In this document: positions 1 through 6,990 of the stretch, in pieces
Layout of the letters: the number at the start of each line of letters is the position of its first letter
Numbering within the stretch: the first letter of the stretch is position 1
Assembly (NCBI GenBank): GCA_964549375.1
Contig: CAZJWF010000100.1
Coordinates: forward strand, 1 to 11,499
Length of the DNA: 11,499 nucleotides
Direction of reading: 5' to 3'
Source: JAHDDY01 sp964549375
GTDB taxonomy: Bacteria; Pseudomonadota; Alphaproteobacteria; Rhodobacterales; Rhodobacteraceae
Notes under the pieces: generated by a model
Seen by the model: the letters and a program-made list of their open reading frames with translations, nothing else
Told to the model about the DNA's origin: nothing
Database searches by the model: none
Position numbers and translations under genes: made by a program

Positions 1-1170
1 GCGTCCGGCTGCGGCCTTCAATGCGTCGGCGGCGTCAGTTTTCTCCCACGAGAACCCGCCATCCGCGTCTGGGGTCCGGCCAAAGTGACCGTAGGCTGCC
101 GTGCGGCGATAAATTGGATTGGTGAGGCCAAGGCGATCTTTGATGCCGCGCGGGGTCAGGTTGAACGTCTCCCGGATTGCATTTTCGATGACCTCTGGAG
201 GAACTTCGCCAGTGCCGTAATCATCGACATAAATCGACAGAGGCTCTGCGACACCGATTGCATAAGCGAGTTGCACACAGCACCGCGAAGCAAGACCCGC
301 TGCTACGACGTTCTTCGCGACATAGCGCGAGGCATAGGCCGCCGAGCGGTCAACTTTGGTCGGGTCTTTCCCGGAGAAAGCACCGCCACCATGCGGAGCT
401 GCACCGCCATAGGTATCGACGATGATCTTGCGGCCCGTCAGACCCGCGTCGCCATCCGGTCCGCCGATGACAAAACGACCCGTGGGATTAACGTGCCAGA
501 CCGTCTCGGCATCCACCCAACCATCGGGCAGGGCTTTGAGTGCATAGGGTTCACAGATCGCACGCACGTCGTCAGATGACAGACCCTCAGCGTGTTGGGT
601 CGAGATCACGATGGTATGGGCGCGGACAGGCTTGCCGTCGCGGTATTCGACGGTGACTTGTGACTTGGAGTCTGGTTCAAGTCCCGACGCCTCGCCGGAG
701 TGACGCGCCGCAGCCATCAGTTCGAGAATACGGTGCGAATAAAGGATCGGGGCTGGCATCAGTTCTGGCGTTTCGTCACACGCATACCCGAACATAATGC
801 CCTGATCGCCTGCGCCTTCTTCAGCGTGGAGGCCAGCGCCATCGTCAACGCCTTGGGCGATGTCGGCGGATTGCGCGTGAACCATGCACTGAACTTCCGC
901 AGTATCCCAGTGGAAGCCCTTTTGCTCGTAGCCGATTTCTTTAATCGTCTTCCGTGCAGCTTCGATCATTTCGTCGCGGGTGACAGAACCACGCACTTCG
1001 CCCGCAAGGACGACATTGTTTGTTGTCGTCAGCGTTTCGACAGCAACGCGCGCTTCGGGATCAGCGGCAATAAACAGATCGACAATCGAGTCAGAAATTG
1101 CGTCGGAGACTTTATCTGGGTGGCCTTCTGAAACAGATTCAGAGGTAAAAAGATAATCTTTGCGGGACAT
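1..1170 (-). CDS. metK: S-adenosylmethionine synthetase (partial, last codons outside window)
   Basis: Makes S-adenosylmethionine from methionine and ATP in the cytoplasm, releasing phosphate and pyrophosphate; the active enzyme is an oligomer. Reading from ATG 1170-1168, the frame stays open for 390 codons to the window edge with no stop. The family is about 385-395 residues, so only a few codons are missing. Visible motifs are GHPDK (residues 16-20, ATP/methionine site), GAGDQGIMFGYA (119-130), DAGLTGRKIIVDTYGG (241-256) and the glycine-rich loop GGGAFSGKDP (261-270). The N-terminus MSRKDYLFTSESVSEGHPDK fixes the start. The ribosome site is weak: only AAAAGAG lies 10 nt or so upstream. It lies downstream of ahcY on the same strand with 114 bp between, so the two may be cotranscribed if the intergenic hairpin is read through. 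Identification is near certain. Confidence 0.97.
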   Translation of the reverse strand, partial: MSRKDYLFTSESVSEGHPDKVSDAISDSIVDLFIAADPEARVAVETLTTTNNVVLAGEVRGSVTRDEMIEAARKTIKEIGYEQKGFHWDTAEVQCMVHAQSADIAQGVDDGAGLHAEEGAGDQGIMFGYACDETPELMPAPILYSHRILELMAAARHSGEASGLEPDSKSQVTVEYRDGKPVRAHTIVISTQHAEGLSSDDVRAICEPYALKALPDGWVDAETVWHVNPTGRFVIGGPDGDAGLTGRKIIVDTYGGAAPHGGGAFSGKDPTKVDRSAAYASRYVAKNVVAAGLASRCCVQLAYAIGVAEPLSIYVDDYGTGEVPPEVIENAIRETFNLTPRGIKDRLGLTNPIYRRTAAYGHFGRTPDADGGFSWEKTDAADALKAAAGR

Positions 1171-1243
1171 GGGCGTTGGCTCTTTTCTGATGTCATCCTC
1201 GGGCGAGCGGAGCGGGACCGTGGGATCTTTCTGGTTGGAGACA

Positions 1244-1268
1244 AGCCCTCGGATCGCGTCCGAGGGCT
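1244..1268 (-). terminator. Stem-loop after ahcY, candidate terminator or attenuator before metK
   Basis: A perfect 10-bp inverted repeat (AGCCCTCGGA / TCCGAGGGCT) with a 5-nt loop lies 16 nt beyond the ahcY stop. On the minus strand it is followed by TTGTCT, which is a poor T-tract. It could be an intrinsic terminator of modest efficiency, an attenuator for metK, or an mRNA-stabilising structure. The hairpin is seen directly; its role is inferred. Confidence 0.5.
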
Positions 1269-1284
1269 ATGCAATACGTATACC

Positions 1285-2706
1285 TTAGTAGCGGTAGTGC
1301 TCCGGCTTGAATGGGCCTTGCTCTGGAACGCCAATGTAATCGGCTTGTTCTTTCGAGAGCTTGGTCAATTCAACACCCAGCTTTTCGAGGTGCAGCGTCG
1401 CGACCTTTTCATCGAGGTGTTTCGGCAGCACGTAAACGTCGTTCTTGTACTGGTCGGTATTGGTGTAGAGTTCGATCTGCGCCAGCACTTGGTTGGTGAA
1501 GGACGCGGACATCACGAAGGACGGGTGGCCCGTTGCACAGGCAAGGTTCACGAGACGGCCTTCGGCCAGCACGATCAGCTTTTTGCCGTCCGGGAATTCG
1601 ACTTCGTCAACTTGAGGTTTGATCTCGGTCCACTTCATATTGCGGATACCACCGATTTGAATCTCGGAGTCAAAGTGACCGATGTTACAAACGATGGCGC
1701 GGTCTTTCATATTCCGCATGTGGTCAACCGTAATGACGTCCTTATTGCCGGTCGTCGTCACGAAGATATCGCCTTGACCAGCTGCACGTTCCATCGTGGT
1801 GACTTCGTACCCAAGCATGGCCGCTTGTAGCGCACAGATCGGGTCGATTTCGGTCACCATGACCCGCGCACCTTGCGAGCGCAGGGACTCGGCGGAGCCT
1901 TTGCCCACATCGCCAAAGCCACAAACAACAGCAACTTTACCGCCCATCATAACGTCGGTCGCACGGCGGATGCCGTCAACCAGCGACTCGCGGCACCCAT
2001 AAAGGTTGTCGAATTTCGACTTGGTGACGGAGTCGTTCACATTGATTGCAGGGAAGGGCAGCTCGCCCTTTTTCGCCAGCGTGTAAAGGCGGTGAACGCC
2101 GGTGGTGGTTTCCTCGGAAACGCCAATGATGGCGTCGCGGCGTTTGGTAAACCAGCCGGGGGATTGTTTATGGCGCGCATAGATTTGCGCCTTAACAACC
2201 TCTTCCTCTTCGTTCTCCGGGTTCGGGATGATGTCTTCACCGGCCTCAAGCTTTGCACCGAGGATGATGTACATCGTCGCGTCGCCGCCATCATCGAGGA
2301 TCAGGTTCGGCGTGCCGTCGGGGTTTTCCGCAGTAACAGGCCAATCGAAGATTTTGTCGACATAGAGCCAGTAATCTTCAAGGCTTTCTCCCTTGATCGC
2401 ATAAACAGGCGTGCCACCCGCCGCAATCGCCGCCGCAGCGTGGTCTTGCGTCGAGAAGATGTTACACGTCGCCCAGCGAATATCCGCGCCCAGCTCCGCC
2501 AGCGTTTCGATCAAAACTGCCGTTTGGATTGTCATGTGCAGCGAGCCAGTAATCCGCGCACCCTTCAATGGCTTCGATGCGCCGAACTCCTCGCGGCAAG
2601 CCATAAGCCCCGGCATTTCGGTTTCAGCAATCTCTATCTCTTTCCGACCAAAATCAGCGAGACCGATATCGGCAACGGCGTAGTCGTGTTGGCTTGGCGC
2701 GTCCAT
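1285..2706 (-). CDS. ahcY: Adenosylhomocysteinase (S-adenosyl-L-homocysteine hydrolase)
   Basis: Hydrolyses S-adenosylhomocysteine to adenosine and homocysteine using tightly bound NAD, which removes the product inhibitor of methyltransferases. The protein has 473 residues, in the range of the long bacterial/plant form that carries an insertion relative to the ~432-residue animal enzyme; the acidic stretch near NPENEEEEVVKAQ is part of that insertion. Seen: substrate residues in GSLHMTIQT (H57, T59), DDGGDAT, the Rossmann loop GFGDVGKG (263-270), NIGHFD, CATGHPSFVMS, and the conserved C-terminus GPFKPEHYRY, whose Lys and Tyr reach the NAD of a neighbouring subunit. The start ATG 2706-2704 has AAGGA 9 nt upstream and gives the usual VADIGLADFGRKEI N-terminus. 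It lies upstream of metK on the same strand and is divergent from rpmI. In Rhodobacter capsulatus ahcY is controlled by the LysR-type regulator HvrB; no such gene is in this window. Confidence 0.98.
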   Translation of the reverse strand: MDAPSQHDYAVADIGLADFGRKEIEIAETEMPGLMACREEFGASKPLKGARITGSLHMTIQTAVLIETLAELGADIRWATCNIFSTQDHAAAAIAAGGTPVYAIKGESLEDYWLYVDKIFDWPVTAENPDGTPNLILDDGGDATMYIILGAKLEAGEDIIPNPENEEEEVVKAQIYARHKQSPGWFTKRRDAIIGVSEETTTGVHRLYTLAKKGELPFPAINVNDSVTKSKFDNLYGCRESLVDGIRRATDVMMGGKVAVVCGFGDVGKGSAESLRSQGARVMVTEIDPICALQAAMLGYEVTTMERAAGQGDIFVTTTGNKDVITVDHMRNMKDRAIVCNIGHFDSEIQIGGIRNMKWTEIKPQVDEVEFPDGKKLIVLAEGRLVNLACATGHPSFVMSASFTNQVLAQIELYTNTDQYKNDVYVLPKHLDEKVATLHLEKLGVELTKLSKEQADYIGVPEQGPFKPEHYRY

Positions 2707-2784
2707 GCGGGGCGATCCTTATCTGCGAGTCGACACAAAGGTAGGGGTGGTTGCGAGCGTGGGACGCCCGAACTTTATGGCTTG

Positions 2785-2813
2785 TCTATAGCAGAGGATT
2801 GCGAGGACGGCAA
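2785..2813 (-). promoter_or_regulatory. Probable sigma70-type promoter of ahcY
   Basis: On the minus strand, TTGCCG (2813-2808) is separated by exactly 17 bp from TATAGA (2790-2785). This places a start point near 2778 and gives a leader of about 70 nt before the ahcY ATG. The hexamers and spacing are read directly; activity is inferred. Confidence 0.5.
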
Positions 2814-2844
2814 TCACGATATGCGGAAATCGTTATATGAAATT

Positions 2845-2864
2845 AATGTACAATGTCATACATT
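2845..2864. promoter_or_regulatory. Inverted repeat AATGTA-N8-TACATT, candidate operator
   Basis: A perfect 6-bp inverted repeat with an 8-bp spacer lies 31 bp upstream of the ahcY -35 hexamer, centred near -76 relative to the inferred start. The surrounding 50 bp is clearly more AT-rich than its flanks. The position suits an activator site. It does not fit the T-N11-A pattern of LysR-type regulators, so I do not assign it to HvrB. Confidence 0.3.
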
Positions 2865-3175
2865 TAGAGGAGGAAATGACGGAGAGGCGTTCGCTATTTT
2901 GGCGATGATGGCACGTAGGGTGGACGGTGTATATCTAAGCCACGTGGCCTCTACCATTTCAAAGCAGGCGAGATGCCGATCCACATTCCGCTAGTACCCG
3001 AAGTGATGAGTGTTTCTTGCGGGATCAGAAATGATTGGCCGTGGGGTCCGCTCTCAGCGATGGGTTTCGGGTCGATTTTACGATCGGAGGGACTGGATCC
3101 GTGGGAGGGTCGGTTTAATCGGCAGTGATCGTCTTTTCCCGCAGTTTCGTCCCTAATTTCCCCGGTCAAGACGGG

Positions 3176-3204
3176 TTGCGCGGGGCGGCGGCTGGGGGTA
3201 TACA
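3176..3204 (+). promoter_or_regulatory. Candidate promoter of rpmI-rplT
   Basis: TTGCGC (3176-3181) is followed after 17 bp by TATACA (3199-3204), giving a start near 3211 and a leader of about 68 nt. infC does not precede rpmI here as it does in many bacteria, so the pair needs its own promoter. Motif seen; use inferred. Confidence 0.45.
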
Positions 3205-3278
3205 CCGCGCTTCTTATTCAGATGGTCCGGCCAGTGTGGGCTGCCGAGGTCATTGATGACGCACTAATGGAGAGCGAA

Positions 3279-3476
3279 ATGCCCAAGATGAAGACTAAGT
3301 CTGGCGTGAAAAAGCGCTTTAAGATGACGGCGTCTGGCAAGATTAAATCTGCTCAGGCTGGTAAACGCCACGGAATGATCAAGCGTTCCAAGAAGTTTAT
3401 TCGTGACGCGCGCGGTACGATGGTTCTTTCCGAGCCTGATACCAAGATCGTCAAACAATTCATGCCATACGGTTAA
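3279..3476 (+). CDS. rpmI: 50S ribosomal protein L35
   Basis: A small basic protein of the large ribosomal subunit. It has 65 residues, the normal length, with the family N-terminus MPKMKTKSGVKKRFK followed by KRHGMIKRS. The frame is open further upstream to an ATG at 3222, but the family always begins MPKMKT. GGAGAG lies 4 nt before ATG 3279, so 3279 is the start. It is followed by rplT after 12 bp. The usual flanking genes infC and pheS are absent from this window. Confidence 0.97.
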   Translation: MPKMKTKSGVKKRFKMTASGKIKSAQAGKRHGMIKRSKKFIRDARGTMVLSEPDTKIVKQFMPYG

Positions 3477-3488
3477 GGGAGGTCTGCT

Positions 3489-3851
3489 ATGTCACGAGTA
3501 AAACGCGGGACCGTCCAAAAGGCCCGTCACAAAAAAGTTCTTGAACAAGCCAAGGGTTACTATGGCCGCCGCAAGAACGTATTTCGCGTTGCTAAGCAAG
3601 CGGTCGAGAAGTCGCTTCAATACAATTATCGCGACCGTAAAGCGCGTAAACGGAACTTCCGTGCGCTGTGGATTCAGCGAATCAATGCAGGTGCTCGCGA
3701 GCACGGGATGCGTTATTCGGAGCTGATTAACGGCCTCGGCCTCGCCGGGATCGAAATTGACCGTAAGGTCTTGTCAGACCTCGCAATTCACGAACCCGAT
3801 GCGTTTGCAGCGATTGTCGAGCAGGCGAAATCGGCCCGCGCCGCAGCCTAG
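3489..3851 (+). CDS. rplT: 50S ribosomal protein L20
   Basis: L20 binds 23S rRNA directly and is needed early in 50S assembly. It has 120 residues, the usual length, with the signature N-terminus MSRVKRGTVQKARHKKVL, then GYYGRRKN and WIQRINAGAREHGMRYS. A strong ribosome site GGGAGG lies 6 nt before the ATG. It forms a two-gene operon with rpmI and is closed 27 bp downstream by an intrinsic terminator. In several bacteria L20 represses its own operon by binding the leader; I see no clear mimic of the L20 rRNA site here. Confidence 0.98.
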   Translation: MSRVKRGTVQKARHKKVLEQAKGYYGRRKNVFRVAKQAVEKSLQYNYRDRKARKRNFRALWIQRINAGAREHGMRYSELINGLGLAGIEIDRKVLSDLAIHEPDAFAAIVEQAKSARAAA

Positions 3852-3878
3852 GTTTTCCGCCGGTTTGGTGGTAGTTTT

Positions 3879-3910
3879 ACGCCCGAAGGTTACTCCTTCG
3901 GGCGTTTTTT
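3879..3910 (+). terminator. Intrinsic terminator of rpmI-rplT
   Basis: An 11-bp perfect stem (ACGCCCGAAGG / CCTTCGGGCGT) with loop TTACT runs straight into six Ts (3905-3910). This is a textbook rho-independent terminator on the plus strand. The minus strand lacks a matching T-tract. The next gene's start codon follows only 3 nt after the last T of the tract. Confidence 0.93.
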
Positions 3911-3913
3911 ATT

Positions 3914-4912
3914 TTGGAATATCAATTGTTTGACCGCCGCATCTCTGTTGCGCCAATGATGGATTGGACGGATCGGCACTGCCGCGTCTTCCACCGGATG
4001 CTCTCGCGCAGCGCCCTCCTTTATACGGAGATGGTGACAGCGCCCGCAGTTGTGCATGGGGATCGGGAAAAACTTCTCGGATTTTCCGATATAGAACAAC
4101 CAGTTGCGGTGCAGTTGGGAGGATCAGACCCGGCGCTGTTGGCGGAAGCCACCCGCGCCTGCGAAGCCTTCGGCTACGGCGAAATCAACCTCAATGTCGG
4201 CTGCCCGTCGGATCGGGTTCAATCTGGAGCGTTCGGGGCTTGTCTGATGCGCGATCCCGCCTTGGTGGCGCGCTGTGTTGAAGCGATGCAAAGCGCTGTA
4301 GATAAAGCAGAAATCACGGTGAAGTGCCGGATCGGCGTCGATGATCAAGATCCCAATGTCGCGCTGCGCGAGTTTATACGAACCGTCTCTGGCGTGGGTG
4401 TTCGCAGTTTTACAATTCATGCCCGAAAAGCGTGGCTCGATGGATTATCGCCAAAAGAAAACCGCACAGTGCCGCCTCTCGATTACCCTCTTGCCTTGGA
4501 AATCAAAGTGGAAAATCCTTCGCTTGAGATCGTCTTGAATGGCGGGATCGAGACGATTGATCAAGCTCGCGCGCATCTTGGTAATGGCTTTGATGGGGTG
4601 ATGATTGGGCGCGCGGCTTATCACGATCCGGGAAAGACCGTTGCCGCGATGGATGAGCTGTTTGGAGACGCGTCTGAACGCGACTTGAAGAAGGTTATCG
4701 CGCAGATGGCTGATTACGCTGAAGAACAAGCCGTTCGCGGTGTCCCGTTCAAGGCAGTCTCGCGTCATATGCTCGGCCTGTTTACTGGCATGAAGGGCGC
4801 GAAAGCGTGGCGGCGGCATATCTCTGAGAACGCGCATTTGCCGGGCGCATCACCACAAATCTTGCTCGACGCGATGGCGTTTGTCGATGTGCCTGAGTTG
4901 GTTGATGTCTGA
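3914..4912 (+). CDS. dusA: tRNA-dihydrouridine(20/20a) synthase DusA
   Basis: An FMN enzyme that reduces uridine 20/20a in the tRNA D-loop with NADPH. It has 332 residues, close to the E. coli protein. Seen: SVAPMMDWTDRHCR (11-24, FMN site), NVGCPSDRVQ with catalytic C97, K137 in TVKCRIG, the DusA-specific block HARKAWLDGLSPKENR (169-184), and phosphate-binding NGGI (209-212) and GR (232-233). HARKAWL..LSPKENR plus VPPLDY separates it from DusB and DusC. The start is uncertain. No ATG lies upstream, a TAG at 3872 closes the frame, and ATG 3956 would remove the FMN site. That leaves TTG 3914 or TTG 3926, neither with a ribosome site. Its stop overlaps the next gene by 8 nt. Confidence 0.95.
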   Translation: MEYQLFDRRISVAPMMDWTDRHCRVFHRMLSRSALLYTEMVTAPAVVHGDREKLLGFSDIEQPVAVQLGGSDPALLAEATRACEAFGYGEINLNVGCPSDRVQSGAFGACLMRDPALVARCVEAMQSAVDKAEITVKCRIGVDDQDPNVALREFIRTVSGVGVRSFTIHARKAWLDGLSPKENRTVPPLDYPLALEIKVENPSLEIVLNGGIETIDQARAHLGNGFDGVMIGRAAYHDPGKTVAAMDELFGDASERDLKKVIAQMADYAEEQAVRGVPFKAVSRHMLGLFTGMKGAKAWRRHISENAHLPGASPQILLDAMAFVDVPELVDV

Positions 4913-5702
4913 CCTTCTAGGCCAATACCGGAAACGAGGATGGGTTTTGTTTCCCGTTGAACCCCGCATGAAAGCATGGGCTGAGGCCTGCGCCCCGGTC
5001 GCGGAACGCCTTTCGCGTGATCCTGAGCACGAGCATTGGTGGCGCTGTGCTGGGACGTGGTTCGCGGGGGTCAACGTCTTGCCCAATGATCCGAGCGGTG
5101 GGATCGATGCGGATGGTGTGCCCCCACTTTTGGGGGCGTCGATTGATTTTATTGAACAAGCGCTTGGCTATCGCAGTGTTTCCTATGATGCGGCGCAGAT
5201 TTCCATCGTGACGTCCGGCTATCCGGCGCAAGCTGAAGAAGAAACCGATGCGGCTTGGCGGTATCGCGTCAAGCGCAGCGCTGCCCATGTCGACGGATTA
5301 GAGCGGATCATGCCTGAACGGCGTCGCAAGCTGTCTGAAACGCACGGCTTTTTACTCGGCATACCCCTTGGGGATGCAACAGCAGAGCAGGGCGCCTTCG
5401 TCATTTGGGAAGGTTCACATGAGGTGATGCGCTCTGCTTTTCGTAAAAGGTTCGACGGAGTTCCGCCCAGTGACTGGCGCGAACTTGATATTACAGAGGC
5501 TTATACCGATGCGCGCAAGCGGGTGTTTGAGACCTGCGAGGTGGTTGAAATCGCACCAGGGCTGGGTGCGGCTTACGTCATGCACCCGCTCGCTCTACAC
5601 GGCGTTGCGCCTTGGCGCGGCGCCGACGGCCCGGCGCGCGCTGTGGCCTATTTTCGGCCCGATACCTTTGGCGGTGATCCCGTAGCATGGCTGAATTGCT
5701 GA
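4905..5702 (+). CDS. PhyH-type Fe(II)/2-oxoglutarate dioxygenase family protein
   Basis: 265 residues, probably a cytoplasmic non-haem iron oxygenase of the phytanoyl-CoA dioxygenase superfamily. Seen: H128-V-D130 as the HxD iron ligands, a distal H232 in the LHGVAPW segment (H227 five residues before), and R245 in ARAVAYFRP as the likely 2-oxoglutarate salt-bridge residue. GAFVIWEGSH before the distal His is a typical core strand of the fold. The 102-residue spacing from D130 to H232 is normal. There is no signal peptide. The start ATG 4905 overlaps the dusA stop by 8 nt, which suggests translational coupling; an in-frame ATG at 4881 lies deeper in dusA and is less likely. The substrate is unknown. 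Its place after rpmI-rplT-dusA hints at a target in translation, but this is only context. It ends 4 bp from the convergent TPR gene. Confidence 0.7.
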   Translation: MSDLLGQYRKRGWVLFPVEPRMKAWAEACAPVAERLSRDPEHEHWWRCAGTWFAGVNVLPNDPSGGIDADGVPPLLGASIDFIEQALGYRSVSYDAAQISIVTSGYPAQAEEETDAAWRYRVKRSAAHVDGLERIMPERRRKLSETHGFLLGIPLGDATAEQGAFVIWEGSHEVMRSAFRKRFDGVPPSDWRELDITEAYTDARKRVFETCEVVEIAPGLGAAYVMHPLALHGVAPWRGADGPARAVAYFRPDTFGGDPVAWLNC

Positions 5703-5706
5703 GTAT

Positions 5707-6981
5707 CTACAGCCCTTGAATCATTCCCGCCGTATCCGTCCTTGGCCGACGTATCTTCAATAGTCTGTGGGCTTCTTCGCGCTGCCCCAACTTCAGCAAG
5801 ACGGAGACCATCGCGTGATCAATCAGGTCGCGCTGTGCGCGGCTGCCGCCGATACGTGCGTGGTCACTCATGACGGTGGTCAAGTGCTTTGCAGCAACGT
5901 CCCAACGCGCCGCGACGATGGCGTCAAAAGCTTGCGACAACAGCTGCACCATGTCGGCCGCCGGTCCTCGCGCTTCCGTGGTTATTCGCGCCAAAGCCTC
6001 TTGATTTCCGGCAATCGCGTGAGCGAGCGCGGCATGGACATCCGCAAAGGCAAGGCCGGGCTTGCCAAAGCGTTGCGATGCGAACTCACTGATCCTAAGC
6101 CACCGCTCGCGCGGAACATCAACGCCGGCAAGTTCAGCACGATAGAGGATCGCGGCCATATCAGTCATGACATTGAGCGCCGGTCCAGCGCCGCTTTTTG
6201 GATCGACGTGAGAATCCACCGCCCGCCACATCGCATCGGTATCGCCTCGTCCTAACGCCCAAAGCGCGATATGCCAATGCAAGTGGCAGTGTAGCAAAGC
6301 CCCGTGTTCATATCCTTTTAGCCAATCGTCTAGATATGCGTAGCCCGCGTCGGTTTCGCCCATTTCATAAAACAAGTGGGCGCGATGGTGGGCACCGTTG
6401 GCGTTCCGCGGGTTCAGTTCCAACGCGCGATCGATAGAGGTTTCGGCAGGGCCGACTTGATCAGCTTCCATCTGGGCAAAAGCCAGTGATGACAACATCC
6501 ACCAATCATCGCCGTAGTGAGGGGCGAGCATTTCAGCCAGGGCCAATGTTTCCGCTTCTCGCCCGGGCTGTCCGCTAAATCCGATCAGTCCGAACACGCC
6601 AAGGCATGACTGAGCAATAAACGCATCACGTGGATAATTTGACAGATGAGCGCGCGCGGCACGATAGCCGTCGGCGCTCTTTCCTTCGATCAAGAAGCCG
6701 AGGATATTGAGATGCCCAGCCTCCCGTTCAGAAAGCTCTCGTTTGGCATCTCGCGCGTTGGCGAGCGCGTCGCGCGCCGCTCGCCCGTTGCCATTGATAT
6801 GAAGGTTCCTCGCCAATCCGACATGCGCGAGCGCGAAATCGGGGTCGGCTTCAATGGCTTGTTCAAAGGCGTCATCAATCCCGACATCCGCTGCCAAGTA
6901 CCGATTGTGAGCTTTACAATACCAGTCGACTGCGTCGGAAGAAGTGGTGTTCAGCGCGTTTCCATAAGGGTCTTCGTTCAT
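5707..6981 (-). CDS. TTC38-like tetratricopeptide repeat protein
   Basis: 424 residues, helical throughout, with no signal peptide or membrane segment. The N-terminus (GNALNTTSSDAVDWY) and overall length match the TTC38/StaR-like family of TPR proteins. Clear TPR-type helix pairs are near residues 36-70 (AFEQAIEADPDFALAHVGLARNL) and 179-208 (SIDRALELNPRNANG). TPR proteins are protein-binding scaffolds; no catalytic motif is visible and the function of bacterial members is not established. The ATG at 6981 has AGGGAA 5 nt upstream. It is last in the minus-strand run starting at ccmI, 9 nt after the protease gene. Its end lies 4 bp from the convergent dioxygenase gene, so any terminator must lie within that gene. 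Confidence 0.8.
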   Translation of the reverse strand: MNEDPYGNALNTTSSDAVDWYCKAHNRYLAADVGIDDAFEQAIEADPDFALAHVGLARNLHINGNGRAARDALANARDAKRELSEREAGHLNILGFLIEGKSADGYRAARAHLSNYPRDAFIAQSCLGVFGLIGFSGQPGREAETLALAEMLAPHYGDDWWMLSSLAFAQMEADQVGPAETSIDRALELNPRNANGAHHRAHLFYEMGETDAGYAYLDDWLKGYEHGALLHCHLHWHIALWALGRGDTDAMWRAVDSHVDPKSGAGPALNVMTDMAAILYRAELAGVDVPRERWLRISEFASQRFGKPGLAFADVHAALAHAIAGNQEALARITTEARGPAADMVQLLSQAFDAIVAARWDVAAKHLTTVMSDHARIGGSRAQRDLIDHAMVSVLLKLGQREEAHRLLKIRRPRTDTAGMIQGL

Positions 6982-6990
6982 AGAATTTCC

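Larger units (their letters stand above)
2707..3278. other. Divergent intergenic region between ahcY and rpmI
   Basis: These 572 bp contain no recognisable gene. They hold the candidate ahcY promoter (2785-2813), an AT-rich patch (about 2820-2875) with a 20-bp inverted repeat, and a candidate rpmI promoter (3176-3204). Between about 2876 and 3128 on the plus strand are small ORFs of 10, 29 and 51 codons, discussed as a finding. A 10-bp palindrome GCCACGTGGC sits at 2939-2948. The remainder shows no hairpin with a T-tract, no tRNA and no protein I recognise on either strand. Confidence 0.6.

Noticed and set aside
85..1131. Plus-strand open frames of 164 and 143 codons
   Set aside because: They are antisense to metK, which carries every family motif on the minus strand.
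2707..2780. SAH riboswitch in the ahcY leader
   Set aside because: The short inferred leader shows none of the conserved GC-rich core I would expect; a covariance search with the Rfam SAH model would be decisive.
2845..2864. LysR-type (HvrB) binding site
   Set aside because: The palindrome has an even spacing that cannot give T-N11-A, so assignment to this regulator type is unsupported.
1873..2994. Long plus-strand open frame of 373 codons
   Set aside because: Most of it is antisense to the unmistakable ahcY coding region, and its translation has no recognisable domain.
2951..3205. Minus-strand open frame of 84 codons in the ahcY-rpmI gap
   Set aside because: No recognisable family, no ribosome site, low-complexity polar composition, and it spans the candidate rpmI promoter.
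3222..3278. Upstream extension of rpmI to ATG 3222
   Set aside because: L35 begins MPKMKT in the whole family and ATG 3279 has its own GGAGAG site.
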